Source: Phascolomyces articulosus (Eukaryota > Mucoromycota > Mucoromycetes > Mucorales > Lichtheimiaceae). From it: a DNA stretch of 64,000 nt. The notes under the pieces were generated by a model. The model saw nothing but the letters and a program-made list of their open reading frames with translations, made no database searches and was not told the origin of the DNA. How positions within the stretch are numbered: the stretch's first letter is position 1; every line of letters begins with the position of its first letter. The stretch lies in contig JAIXMP010000001.1 in assembly GCA_025677815.1 (NCBI GenBank), positions 1,550,001 through 1,614,000 on the forward strand, given 5' to 3'. The position numbers and the translations under genes were made by a program. Below, piece by piece: positions 1 to 11,244 of the stretch.

Positions 1-63
1 CCCACAGTACTAAGTTAAACTATATAATCATAGGTAATGTTTTTATAAACCACCTACATAGTA

Positions 64-1019
64 CTAAAGATAAATATGATATAATGTAAAGTTGATCATG
101 ACCAATGTTGTTAAAGCACAACCTGCCTTGGTAATTTTATGAATAGCTGTTGTTGTTTGGTCATAGTATTCATCACCCATATTCTTGTTATTGCTCAACA
201 CCGAAATTATGGCACACACCATAAAACTATGTTATTATATATATATATGACATTTTAGTTATACGATTGATAAAGAAAAAAAGTAGCATTCATCCCTATG
301 TATTTATCATAATGATAAATATCATTGCACAACATTCAGTGCTATACGTACACCCACGAAAAAATGATTGTCGTCACGCTTTCTTTTCCAGGAATACGAA
401 GGGCCAAAGGAATAGAAAGCATTAGTGTAAAATCTCGCAACAAATCTTGTGAGTTCTTGAGATGCTATATATAATCATTGAACACAAGTATTAAAAAAAT
501 GTACGAGCAGCCATATATTTAATTATAAACATCATCATCACCATCCATCATCTATGTAAGACATGTATATACTGTTACCTTGAAAAGAGTACTAACAACT
601 GCTGTAGTTGGAGAAACAGCTGCAGGAGTAGAAGTACTGTTATTGCCATATTGTTCAGCTGTCGATGGGGTGGAAGAAGGTACATCGTGTTGTTAATGTT
701 CAATAGTATCATTCATATTGCTATCATTGGGTTCTTCCTTGTCGTTCATATTAAAAGTTGATGCAAAAAAAGGTGATTCTTCTTTGGTTGGGTCTTTATG
801 TTCTCCATCTTGTCATGCATGAATTTGGTTAACTTGAACATTTGGTTGTTGATGAGAGGGAGGATGGGGTCGTCGTTGTTGACGTTCAGGTTCAAGTGTA
901 TTGAGAATCCATACAGCACTCCAAACAAAACCCGAAAGAGTGACTACAAACCAAGAGGATGTATTAGCCGTATCATCAGCAGGTAAAAATACATTGGAGT
1001 ACATGGTAGTCATTGTCAT
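64..1019 (-). pseudogene. Multi-pass membrane protein gene with two in-frame stops (probable pseudogene)
   Basis: Three exons join in phase: 579-1019, 352-464 and 64-226, with donors GTAACA and GTACGT and acceptors ATATAG and ACATAG. The combined length, 717 nt, is an exact codon multiple, which supports the model. The protein starts with a hydrophobic segment at about residues 22-43 (SSWFVVTLSGFVW...) and ends with two more hydrophobic stretches (TTIIFSWV/FMVCAIISVLS and ALTTLVMINFTLYHIYL). Between them lies a Gln/Ser/Thr-rich linker in which the same frame is interrupted by TGA (after VNQIHA) and by TAA (after NDTIEH). No consensus intron removes both stops: only weak phase-1 donors such as GTCAAC exist upstream. 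The family is not recognised. It may be a pseudogene, or two stops may be bypassed by an unusual intron. Confidence 0.5.
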
Positions 1020-1413
1020 CTTTTAAATGAATAAGAAAAAAATTGTCTTGTAGGTTGGAAAGAAAGGAAAGAAATATTAAAAAAATGTGATTGATTGTGT
1101 GCATTTATATCACTCAATAAGCATTGTTGTTTTTTCATTACATGGATTTTACAACATTTCTCCTCTCCACACTTTTATCTATCATTTAGTGTCGCGGCCA
1201 ATTTTATCCCAGAAAAATCACTAACAATCCGTCCCTCTCCAATGATCAATATAAATAGATGGTTAAATGATAATTAAAAAAAAAAAGAATATATTTACAA
1301 AGCAAATGTTGTACCTCTAAAAAATGTAATATAAGTGATTGATAGGTTGATTGTATTTATATATATGAAAGTGGATGGTGGTTGTGAGAGGAGGGGAAAA
1401 AAGAGATGTTTTT
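1020..1413. other. Intergenic
   Basis: Downstream flank of the mL49 gene and upstream flank of the membrane-protein relic. It is AT-rich with short A and T runs. No coding signal or RNA gene is recognised. Confidence 0.6.
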
Positions 1414-1731
1414 TTAGAAACCCTTTTCAACGAGCCATTGCTTAATTTCATTCATATGAATGCCCTTCAAAATAACTTGATTATTGATAGGATTGACGCG
1501 TGCAAAATTTTTAGGTGCATCAGGGAACATTGTCAATACTTCATTCTTTAAAGCTTCGGCATCTCCTTCAATACGACGAATAATAGTCAATTGTTGGGTT
1601 CCTCCATTCTTGAAATCAGTATATACAGGTAAACCTTTATTGGCCGTTCGTGAAATAAAATATGGAAGCTGTTGTTGTTGAGTGGTATATGAACGTTTGG
1701 CAATGTGTTGTTGGATCAATGTTCGAAACAT
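1414..1731 (-). CDS. IMG2: Mitochondrial large-subunit ribosomal protein mL49 (Img2 family)
   Basis: Intronless 105-residue protein. It begins with a basic, acid-free leader (MFRTLIQQHIAKRSYTT) typical of a mitochondrial targeting sequence. The body, with YFISRTANKGLPVYTDFKNG followed by QQLTIIRRIEGD and a C-terminal KGIHMNEIKQWLVEKGF, has the layout of the Img2/mL49 family of mitoribosomal proteins, which sit in the large subunit near its central protuberance. The length suits fungal members with a minimal extension. The start is the only ATG that includes the presequence. Expected location: mitochondrial matrix. Identification is from family pattern, not from a search. Confidence 0.8.
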   Translation of the reverse strand: MFRTLIQQHIAKRSYTTQQQQLPYFISRTANKGLPVYTDFKNGGTQQLTIIRRIEGDAEALKNEVLTMFPDAPKNFARVNPINNQVILKGIHMNEIKQWLVEKGF

Positions 1732-1901
1732 TTTTTATATAGATCTAGTTTAGGAAAATGGTATTTCAATTAATTCAAATGATTTTTTTTTTGCTTGTTC
1801 TATCCAGTTTATATTGTATATAATTACAGTATAAATAAAATGGGACTTATATTATTTTTACCTCCTGTTGAGTAATGTCAAAAAAATATATGTTTACCTC
1901 T

Positions 1902-2017
1902 TCAAAAAGTTACCAAAGGGAGTTTTTTTTTTTGAACAGCAGCAACCGGCGGAGAAGGCGAGTCACGCTTGGCAAGTGCTTCAAGTTGATTTTGTAGAAA
2001 ACCTCTTGTTGTTATAA
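1902..2017 (-). other. Possible isolated exon of an unresolved small gene
   Basis: After a good acceptor (TCTTTTAG) the minus strand reads ITTRGFLQNQLEALAKRDSP followed by SPPVAAVQKKK and then soon stops. The stretch is much less AT-rich than its surroundings and has coding-like codon use. An 11-A run in the Lys codons is followed, in another frame, by FGNFLKR and a GTAAAC donor, so a length change in that run could have broken the frame. No first exon could be placed. The function is unknown. Confidence 0.25.
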
Positions 2018-3132
2018 CTAAAAGACCTTACTATTACCATCCTCTTTTTATATATATATAACCGCTAGAAAAAAATTATGGGTGCACATAATTTTGATGT
2101 ATTGTGGTCTATATAATGTTCAATAAACCAGTATAGGAAGAAAGGGCAAATGGCAAATGCTGTGGCTAAACAGCTTTGCTGCGCCACAATCGAAAGTTTT
2201 TTTACAGGAACGGAATTTTATTGGCTGGTAGAATAGTTGTGGCGCATTCCCATTTTAGGAAATGCAGCTTCCGTTAAAACAATTCCACATACTAGCGTTT
2301 ATAACAACTTTGATGTGCATATTATACTAAACGAACACATAATATTATAACAATAAATTTATATTGGTGTATTATTAATAATAATAAATAATACAAACTA
2401 TATGACTATATAGTAAACATAGATGGGTGTTTCTTACTATCCATATAAATATTACGTTTTTAAATGTATCAAAAAATCAAACAGAATATTCTTCATACGT
2501 AATATTTTATTTCATGTGAAAAAAAGTTCGAACTAATAGATGGTGATGATGATGACGATGCTATATAATGTTACTCATATGAAGATGAATAAATATGAGA
2601 GAGAAAGGTAAAATAGAAGCATGACTTAATAATGTGTTTCGTAATTTTATGTTAAAATAGTTATATATACATCACAAACTGATACGAATAATGACCCGTG
2701 TGAGAAGGAAAAGAGCATTATTGGTTTCCCACGATCTATTCTTATTTTCTCTCTCTCTTTCCCCCACACATTTCATATTACTCACTAAGCCCGATGATTG
2801 AAAAATGGTGACACTTGTGTTTTTTAACAATAGCAACCATTTAATAAAATTACTACATAAGGAGAAGAAAACAAAAAGGATCCAAAAAAGTGAATAACAA
2901 ATGATGATTAAAGTATTGTGTCAAAAATGATTGTGACACTCTTAATGAATATATCATGATATTATTATTAATATTATTTTTAAGAAGAAAAAAAGAAATG
3001 AGGGTAATATGAATGAAAAGAAATATACAAATATACACAATGCTAAAAAAAATAGAGAATAAGAGCAAAAAAGACCTAAGAATAACAAACTGTACAAAAA
3101 CAATTAAAGAAGAATCGATAAAGAGGATGATT

Positions 3133-3195
3133 GTGTGAGTGTGAGTATGAGTAGTGTGAGTGTGAGTATGAGTAGTGTGCGTGTGAGTAAGAATA
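3133..3195. repeat. 21-bp minisatellite, 3 units
   Basis: Three tandem 21-bp units: 3133-3153 and 3154-3174 are identical, and 3175-3195 differs at three positions. It sits just beyond the 3' end of the methyltransferase gene and merges into GAT repeats. Confidence 0.9.
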
Positions 3196-3270
3196 GTGAT
3201 GATGATGGATAATGATAATGGTGATATGTGAGAGTAAAAAGTTTAGCGTTTTATTCTGTGTGGGAAGAAT

Positions 3271-5700
3271 TTAAGTTATTGTTGTCGTTGTTGTTGTTGT
3301 TCGTTCCACCTTTTGAGCATAAGCAAAATGAAGATTCATAAATGCTCGTTGTAAATCCATTTCAGCATCCATAGTTTCAAAAGCTGATTCCAACTCCAAT
3401 TCGGTTCTTGTTTCAGTTTGATTACTTTCAGCAATAGCAGGTTGAAATAATTCAAAAAGCTCATGTAAATCTTCTCTAAACATGACACCTATACGACCAC
3501 CCCAAATACCTAATGGTAAAGAAGCATAATTGCCATGATATAGCATCCGATAATGATCTTCTTCCTCTTGATCGGGTCGGATTAAATTACCGAAAATATC
3601 CTTGAGCTGTCGTGCGAGACGTGGGTCCAATGATTTGGATTCAATCACATGAATCACTAAGGAGTTTATAGTATAATTTATAAATGTAGATGAAATAGGG
3701 ATTAGTTAGAAGAGGGTACATATTATAATAGATAGTATAAATAAAATGACGACAGAAAAAAAAAAGAAGACTAAAATTATACCTTCCGAGTTGAATGTTT
3801 GCGTGACCTTACCAACAGGGGGGCGGTCATAATAAATACGCATATCCATCTCCAACAATTCAACAAAGCCTCCTGGCTTACAAACGCGCCAACATTGTTT
3901 AACTAACTCCTGGTATTGGTCCGCAGGAAAGGATAGGAGCAAAAAGCGACAATGCACCAAATCAAATGAATCATCAGGCATATTTCTTAAACCTTCTAAT
4001 AAGGATGAGTCGTAACAACGTATAAATTTAAAGTTTCGAGGCACCATACGACGATTTGGTGAAGGACCACCCACTCGATCATCCATCCCTACAATTCTCC
4101 ATCTTGGATATTCTAAAGCGACCTCTGTTGCCCATGATCCATCACCACATCTAAATATTATATAATATTATATAAATAAATAATATACAATTTTTAGTTA
4201 GTATTTGTTTACATGTTTATCTAATTGATTATTATTATTTTATATATTTCGGCGTTACCCAACATGGAGAACATGTTTTTCGTGTACACCAGCTGAGGGT
4301 GAAATATCAAATGGGCTACAAAATAATCTAATACACACATGCATGAATTATTATTTGTGTTGCAGCCAAAAGAGAAATTCCCCCATTGTCATCATCATCG
4401 TCACTTTCATCATGCAAAAAAAATCTCAACACATCAACATAAATCAATCTCCACCCCCTATTTTTTTTTGTTGTTTTCTCCCATAAAAAAATTTTTTTTT
4501 TCTTCGTACTTACCCATCATCCAATGCAATTTGAACAAGTTCAGATTTAACACCCCAACGTTCTTGGATGGGTTTTGATTGTTGTTGTTGATGTGGTTGT
4601 TGAAGCATTGGATCGTCTAACCAATAAAGATCAATATCATCATCTTCTTCATCATACAGTTGACCATCTTTTAATAGAGCTGCAAAGACAGGTGACCCTG
4701 GTTGAGAGCGGAAGATAGATGCGGGTCGCGACGATAAACTGATACGATCGCCTGATACTAACGATGTAATCGAGTGGCGTTTTCTTTGTCTAGGCGAAGG
4801 TTGAGGTGAAAATAATAAATGTTGGTCTTGGTAACTGGAGGCCATATTTTGAACTTCATACGCAGCTGCTGAATTGGCTGTGACAGCATTGATGGGTATC
4901 CCACTCCCATTGATTGAGTTTGGCCGTGTTGAAAAAGTAATGGAATGACGCTCACCCCCATCATGCGAATGACGACTTGTCGTCGTCATCATGGGCGGTG
5001 GCGGAGTCCCACCTACACTTTGTGCTATACTTTCATTATCATGCAAACGATGACGATGATGATGATGGTGATGATGATGGCGTCGATGAGGCCAATGAAA
5101 TCTTGGATAGTGTGGATGATGTTTTCTTGCTTTGGACCATAATTCACGTAAAATCGAACGATCACTACTATTTCTACGATGTCCTGAGGAACAAGAAAAT
5201 TGATCATCCGATAATACAGAACTGGCGGTGGTTTGTTGAGAATTCCGACGTTCTGAAGAAGGTGTTGGTGCAGTTGTTGTCAAGGAAATATTATAATAAC
5301 GATGAGGTGGTTGATGCTGCGGAAATGAAATGTGGCGCTGCTGCTGTTGTTGTTGAATCGTTATATTGGATCCAAGTGGATCATTATTTTTATCAAACGT
5401 TGTAGAAGAATGATTTGTTTCCACACGATAAATGGATAATTTGTCGTTAGGTTCCAATATTATGATTTCATTGGTATCATTACTTGATTTTCGTCTTTGT
5501 ACTTCTTGATCATCCTCTTCGGCATCATCATAACTATTATGTCGACTCGTACTGGTACCTGCACTTTTTGTACTATTACTTTTATGATGTGTTGTCCATT
5601 GTGAAAACCAGTTAAAAAACCAAGATCTTGTTTTTTCTCGTGTTGGTGAGGATGATGAATTATTACTATTATTATTAGCACTATTTGTTGCTAACGTCAT
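3271..5700 (-). CDS. SAM-dependent methyltransferase with long disordered N-terminal half
   Basis: Four exons: 4514-5700, 4259-4315, 3783-4150 and 3271-3656, all GT-AG, giving 665 residues. Residues 1-395 are low-complexity (Ser, Asn, Gln, His) with a run of eight His at about 208-215. The class I methyltransferase fold follows: motif I HVLHVGCGDGSW (about 409-421), an acidic loop VGMDD, motif DDSFDLVHCRFLLLSF (about 474-489), and CKPGGFVELLEMDMRIYYD. This pattern resembles the UMTA/LaeA-like methyltransferases that are expanded in fungi, but the substrate cannot be told from sequence. The 57-nt exon 2 encodes the start of motif I, so skipping it would remove the SAM-binding loop. The start is the first ATG of the long first exon. 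Confidence 0.8.
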
Positions 5701-7108
5701 TTGAAATACTAGATATAAATATACTTCTTTTGTTGCTATAAAAAAAAAAAGAAGTATTGGTAAAAAAAAAAAAAGGTAAGAAAAGCTAAAGAAAAAAGGA
5801 AGAAAAAGGAAACTTCACCAAAATTTGCATTCTTGGCTCTTTTTCTTTATTTGTTTCTTGTCCCCTTGTTAAACTTTTTAGGATCTGTTGTGTTATGCTA
5901 AAACAACTGCTTATGTATGTTTGCTGTTTTTATATAAAAAAGTGGCGCTGAGAGAAAAAAAAACACAGGGACGACAACAACATTTATTATGAACTGTTGT
6001 TAGGAATTGTTCGCATTGTTTCACACTTTTTTTTTCTTTGTACGACTATGAAACAACTAAAAAAAACTATTATTATAATAACAACATCGACCCATGAGAA
6101 AAGTGAAAATCCAATGCGCATATCAAGACGATGGATGGGAAAAAAAATAGAACATCAAAGCAAAGCATTATTGATCGGCAAAGCACACAACATACATATA
6201 TTTATACTATACTATTGAAAATTATATATAGGACTTGTCGCTGCTTTTGACAGAATGATTTTATGAGTCATCTTCAATTTGTTTTTCTTTTTTTTCTATT
6301 TCATCAAGGATGATATATATATAGAAACACTTCTTCATCCTTCTATATATATATTACAATAATTCGATCATTGATGATATTACAGCCTCGTCATCATTCT
6401 TTTGCCATTTTTATATTTATCCGTGAGTCTTGGCATATATCTATCAACAAGAAAAAACAGGGTTATTTTTTGCATAAACGACATATATAAGAAGACTGTA
6501 AAAGACGAGGCTGATGTGTCATTTCAATACTAAGGTTTTATTATTTAAATAAGCATATGTTTAGATTAATACATTATGAAACAGGGCTTATCCTTAGTTT
6601 AAGGGGAATAACTAAAACGCATGGTTCACCATTAATTGTTATATAATGAATAATAAGGGAGAAGTGTGTTTTTTCTCTCTCCCTTTTGTTTCTTATTTTA
6701 TTACGCCAAAAAAAAATTATAAAAAAAGCTACTTCTTTTATTATTATTTCTCTTTCTCTCATCATTTTTGGTCTGTACAATTTTTCTTTTTCGATTTTTA
6801 AAAATGTTTGTCTATGTGCAAAAAAAAAAAAAATAAAGGGTAGGGTGATTTTTGGTGTGATTGTATTGTATAATTGGGATGTGCGTGAATGAAGAATTGT
6901 AAATATAAAACGGAATGGCCTTTCTTGGATTAGGCGTAAAAAAACTTTTTTTTGTTATTGTTGTTGTTGTTAATATGTATAAAAAGTGATACTTTTTTGG
7001 TTTGATCGTAATTGTATATGAGTGAGTGAGTGTGTTTGTGTGTGATGTGTTCTTTTTTTGTTGGTATCCAAGTTTTCGTTGGGTTTATTTGCGTAATCCA
7101 ATCATGGA
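5701..7108. other. Intergenic: promoter side of the methyltransferase gene and 3' flank of the PRELI gene
   Basis: Very AT-rich, with A and T runs just upstream of the methyltransferase start. No convincing coding or RNA feature is seen. Confidence 0.6.
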
Positions 7109-7930
7109 TTATTTTTGACTATCAGAAGGACGAACTGCCTTTTGTTGTTGTTGATGTCCTGCTTCCGCCATCACAACAAACCGTTCCAGAACCTTATGAA
7201 ATCCTTCACGACCTGTTGCTGCATTTTGTTGAAATCGTTTCAATGTAAAATCCTCCAACAAATTTCCCCATCGCACCACACTACTGCCTGCAGAAATTGC
7301 GGCTTGTTGCGTAAATTGGGTTCTGTTTATTTATTTATTTTATTAATTTTTATTATTATTATTCGTATTTTTTATTGTTTATAAAATAATGAAAAAAGAA
7401 GTAACTTACTTTGTAGAATCCTCAGGATGTACTTTATATTGAATTGTTTCTTCTACCGTCAATAAGTTGGCCATTGTTAAATTGACACTACGCATAGTTA
7501 ATGTTTTTGTTCTAGGGTCAATGGTAGAAACTTCTCGGACATAATGAGTTGTATCCGAACCAAGAATCTATATTATACCAATTCATGTGAATAATTGAAA
7601 TTTAAAGTTTCCCTTTTTTTTTAAGACAAGGGTCAGAGTAGTTGTAAGAAATTGTTGTTGTTGTGAGAGGTGGGATACACAAAATAATAATGAAAAAGCG
7701 GGGTCGTGTATTATAATAAAACATACCTTGAGAATTAAAGTAGGAACATTTTGTTTGACTGTAAAAAGACGTTCCATTGTCAAAATACCCGTTTCAGGAT
7801 CCACATGTTGGTTTAAAACATCAACACATTTGACATGTGTTGCTTTTTCATTGGGGTATTTACACCAATGAGCTGCAGAAACAAGGTTCCATTCATAACT
7901 GTAATCGTGTCCTGTTTCGAAAATTTTCAT
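7109..7930 (-). CDS. PRELI/MSF1-domain phospholipid transfer protein (Ups2/PRELID3-like)
   Basis: Three exons: 7727-7930, 7410-7567 and 7109-7322, giving 191 residues, the usual length for the family. The PRELI/MSF1 domain fills most of the chain: MKIFETGHDYSYEWNLVSAA, then KYPN, CVDVLNQHVDPETGIL, VREVSTIDPRTKTLTMRSVN and ETIQYKVHPEDSTK, with a C-terminal helix RWGNLLEDFTLKRFQQNA. Known members shuttle phosphatidic acid or phosphatidylserine across the mitochondrial intermembrane space with Mdm35. The MKI start and the short N-terminus favour the Ups2/Ups3/slowmo branch over Ups1. The tail is Gln-rich and basic. All three junctions keep phase. Confidence 0.88.
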
Positions 7931-8926
7931 TGTATAATAATAAATGCTATTGGTGTTGGTATGTAGGTATGTATAAATGGGTTTGACAATGTAAATGTAT
8001 ATATGGCACTTCTTTAGGTTTCAAACAGAATAAATGAAGTGATAATTGTCTATGAATGGTCAATGTTAAAAAAAAAAAAAAGAAATAATAAAACCCAACA
8101 ACAACAACAAAGTTTTTTTTTCTGTGTAAGAGAGAGGGATTAAAAGGGGGAGTACAACTAAAAAAAATTCAAGAGACATGGGCCTGTGCAATGCCAAATA
8201 GAGTTTAGATCCCTTCTTTGAAATCCCCAGCGAGTTACGGGTTACGGAAATCTATCGGTACCTGATTCTTTGCAACCTTGGCGATAAATGACAGTGGAAC
8301 CTGTTGAAAACAATTATTCAATTTTACTCAAGCCCGGGTCACCTCGAAGCTCGTTTTTTTTGTAGCCTATTAACCAAACTATCAATCAACTTATTAGAAC
8401 ATCCTATTTATTACAAGTTGTATATCATTTAGTTTCAAAAAATGTAACAATATAATAACCTTAAGAGCTCATTGAATGATGAGGATTTGAGTTACTTAAC
8501 ACTGATAATATCATATATGAAAGCTACTATTATTTTACCATGCATTGTTAAGCTGACTCATACAATAAGCATATTATACTTTAATTCTTGTAGATATACA
8601 ACCAACTCTATTACGATACACTCTCTTTCCATTAAAAAAAGTATATAGCCGCTTGAATTTGATGAATAGAGAAATACTTTATGTTTCAAAGACATTGCTT
8701 GATACTATTTCATTTGTAGTATGTTGCTAAACAACGGATAAATGTCACCCTTACAAAAAAAAACTACACAGTACCAAATACTCAATGATGTGGATTACTC
8801 AGTAACCCACAAGGTTCTTTTTTTTTATTATAATAGTGATATATAAATATATGTATATTCCTCATATCATCAATGACTATATACTACAAAAATTTCAACA
8901 ATACATATTTTTTTGGTTTTCTTTTT
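7931..8926. other. Intergenic
   Basis: Upstream side of the PRELI gene and downstream side of the M20 gene. A patch of about 180 bp at 8170-8350 is less AT-rich than the rest (ATGGGCCTGTGC, CGAGTTACGGGTTACGG, CAAGCCCGGGTCACC) but has no open frame and matches no RNA that I recognise. Confidence 0.5.
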
Positions 8927-11244
8927 TTACATCATGAGACCATCATTATCACTTCTGATGGACTTTTCAAAATCGCTCTTGATAGCTTGATAATAATTCT
9001 CATCTCTCAATACTTGAATAGCTGTAATGGTCAAGCCCTTGGAAGCCAAAATTGTATCCTTGTGGGCAATTTCTGTCTTTGCAGCACCCACAAATTCAAT
9101 GGTATGGTTAGCAGCATTGGTGTGAATACCGTACATGGGATGTAAAGAGGGGACTTCAAAGGAAACATTGCCAAAATCAGTGGAACCACCACCAGTAGCA
9201 GCTTGTTCAGCTGGTGTAGGGAATTGAATACCATGTCTTTCCATGTATTCTTTATAAATATCTGCCATAGGTCCATTTTGTACGACATCTATCATCATCA
9301 TTTTGGAATGAGTATATAATTATTCTTCCTTTTGATATATATTATATAGAAAATTATAAAACTTACTCTTGGTAACACCAATCTCACGCCATGTCCATTT
9401 CACCTCACAGCCTGTCGCCAGCGCAGCTGCTTTGAAGCATTCTTCCATTTTATGCATCAAACGACCAATTTGTTGATATTCGGTGGTACGGACAAAGAAA
9501 AAGGCCGAGGTATAATCGGGAATAACATTAGGCTAAGCGAAAGAGAAAAAGCCATAACCATTAGATTACATCTCTTTCTAAAAGGCAAATCCATAAGTAT
9601 GGATTCATTATAAACTTACAGCTTTACCACCATCCGTCACAATACCGTGTACTCTAATAATATTAAGGATATTAATTGATTACTCATTATTTCAAAATAT
9701 ATAGAAATTGAGGCTTACCTGTCAGTAGGCAAAAGCTGTTGACGCATCATACTGATGCTATTCCAAACCTGCACCATGGCATCCAATGCATTAATACCTA
9801 ATAAAAAAAAATCAGATGAAGATGGAGTTTCGTTAGGAACCCTTCCTCCGCGAACTGTAGCACAAAATGGTCCAACGGAGTTGCTTCGTTTTTCTTTCTT
9901 TACCTTCCCATGGAGCAGCTAATTTATTCAAAAAAAAATATAAATATAAGTCAGATACCAGATAATAAAGTAGGAGAAAATCCTAACGAATAACTTACCG
10001 GAAGCATGACTAGCCTTGCCAAAGAATTCTAAACGAACATCATGGATGGCAATCATAGCACCACGTTCAGCATGATAAGCACTAATAAAAATAATGTATT
10101 CGATTGAATCATAATAAATATAAATAATCACGATAGATAAAATGTAATTATTTCAAACATGTCAAAAAAAAAAAAAAAAAAAACTTACGCAGGATGAAGC
10201 ATCAATGCAACATCAACATTATCTTGGAATGCACGCTTTTGAACAAGAACAATCTTACCAATTGAAAGTTCTAATAGAGATGATATAGAAAGATCAACGA
10301 ACTTATCTTGATATGACATCATAACCAGTAATTCTTATATTCCCAATAGATTTGAAAACTTACCCTCAGCAGGTGTACCAAAGAGAATGACCTTACCAGA
10401 GGCCTTTCCACTTTCAAGAACAGCCTTAACACCAATGACAGCAGCAAGACCACTGATAGCAATCAAATTATGACCACAGGCTTGACCAAGACTATTAAAA
10501 AAAAACAACAAAAACATGATTAATATCTAAAATCGGCAAGTTATACCAAAATAAAAAGTTTCCCACCCTTTCATTGATTTTTTTTTCTAAATACAAGAAT
10601 AAAAACTTTACCCTGGAAGACCATCATATTCGGAACAGAAACCAATACGTTTACCAGGACCATTGCTATATTCAGCAGTGAAGGCCGTTTTCATACCATA
10701 AGCATGACGAGTGACAGTAAAGCCCTTGCTTTCAAGATAATCAGTAAGGACATCATGAGCATGAAATTCTTTCATGCCAGTTTCCATATTTTCATGAAGC
10801 TATCAAAATAAATAAATAAAATCCCTTGCATGAGTATACATAGATATCATAATATACCCTTTTTCTTTCACTATTTGTAACTATACATACATCCAAACTG
10901 ATTGTGCGTAATTCATCCGAGACGCCTTCAATGGCATTAGAAACAATATTTTCAATTTCACTGTTACCCTTGACATCCAAATGTTCAAATGCCTAAGAAT
11001 AAAAACACAAACGTTTCAGTTTTCTCGAGTTTCATGATTTCTATAAAATATGTCATTAAATAAAAACCTTGGTAACGCATTCATCGTAAGCTGGAAGTTT
11101 CTCCGAGGCAGCGGGATAATAGGACGGAGCAGGTGCGTTACGCGCTGCTGCTACTGATCGACGAGAAGCAGATTGTTGCTTCTTTTTAAAACTGAACAAA
11201 TTGCCAAAGCAACTGGAAGGAGCATAGTCGTCAGAAGGTGCCAT
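8927..11244 (-). CDS. M20-family peptidase/amidohydrolase (PM20D2-like)
   Basis: Eleven exons: 11068-11244, 10891-10992, 10612-10799, 10364-10491, 10189-10270, 9999-10081, 9904-9918, 9719-9797, 9620-9653, 9367-9532 and 8927-9288. They sum to 1416 nt (471 residues) with every phase kept. Metal and active-site blocks are visible: FCSEYDGLPG, LGQACGHNLIAISGLAAV, LMLHPA, GKASHASAAPWEG-INALDA and GGGSTDFGNVSFEVPSLHPM. These are diagnostic of the M20 zinc dipeptidase/amidohydrolase family, closest in my recollection to PM20D2 and bacterial AbgB-type amidohydrolases. The N-terminal 60 residues are basic and Ser/Ala-rich, of unknown role. Exon 7 is only 15 nt and exon 9 only 34 nt. Likely cytosolic; the exact substrate is unknown. 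Confidence 0.88.

Larger units (their letters stand above)
1732..3270. other. Intergenic, with inverted repeat and microsatellites
   Basis: AT-rich spacer. A 10-bp inverted repeat (TGCGCCACAA near 2189 and TTGTGGCGCA near 2235) frames about 35 bp. Simple runs occur, and a 21-bp minisatellite lies at 3133-3195. Apart from the possible exon at 1902-2017, no coding signal is seen. Confidence 0.5.

Noticed and set aside
4945..5405. Plus-strand open frames of 65-142 codons opposite the methyltransferase head
   Set aside because: They are antisense shadows of the His/Asp-rich low-complexity exon; their poly-Asp and poly-Met runs mirror the CAT/ATG repeats of the real gene.
8170..8350. Less AT-rich patch considered as an RNA gene
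   Set aside because: No tRNA arms, no A/B box pair and no snRNA motif could be found.
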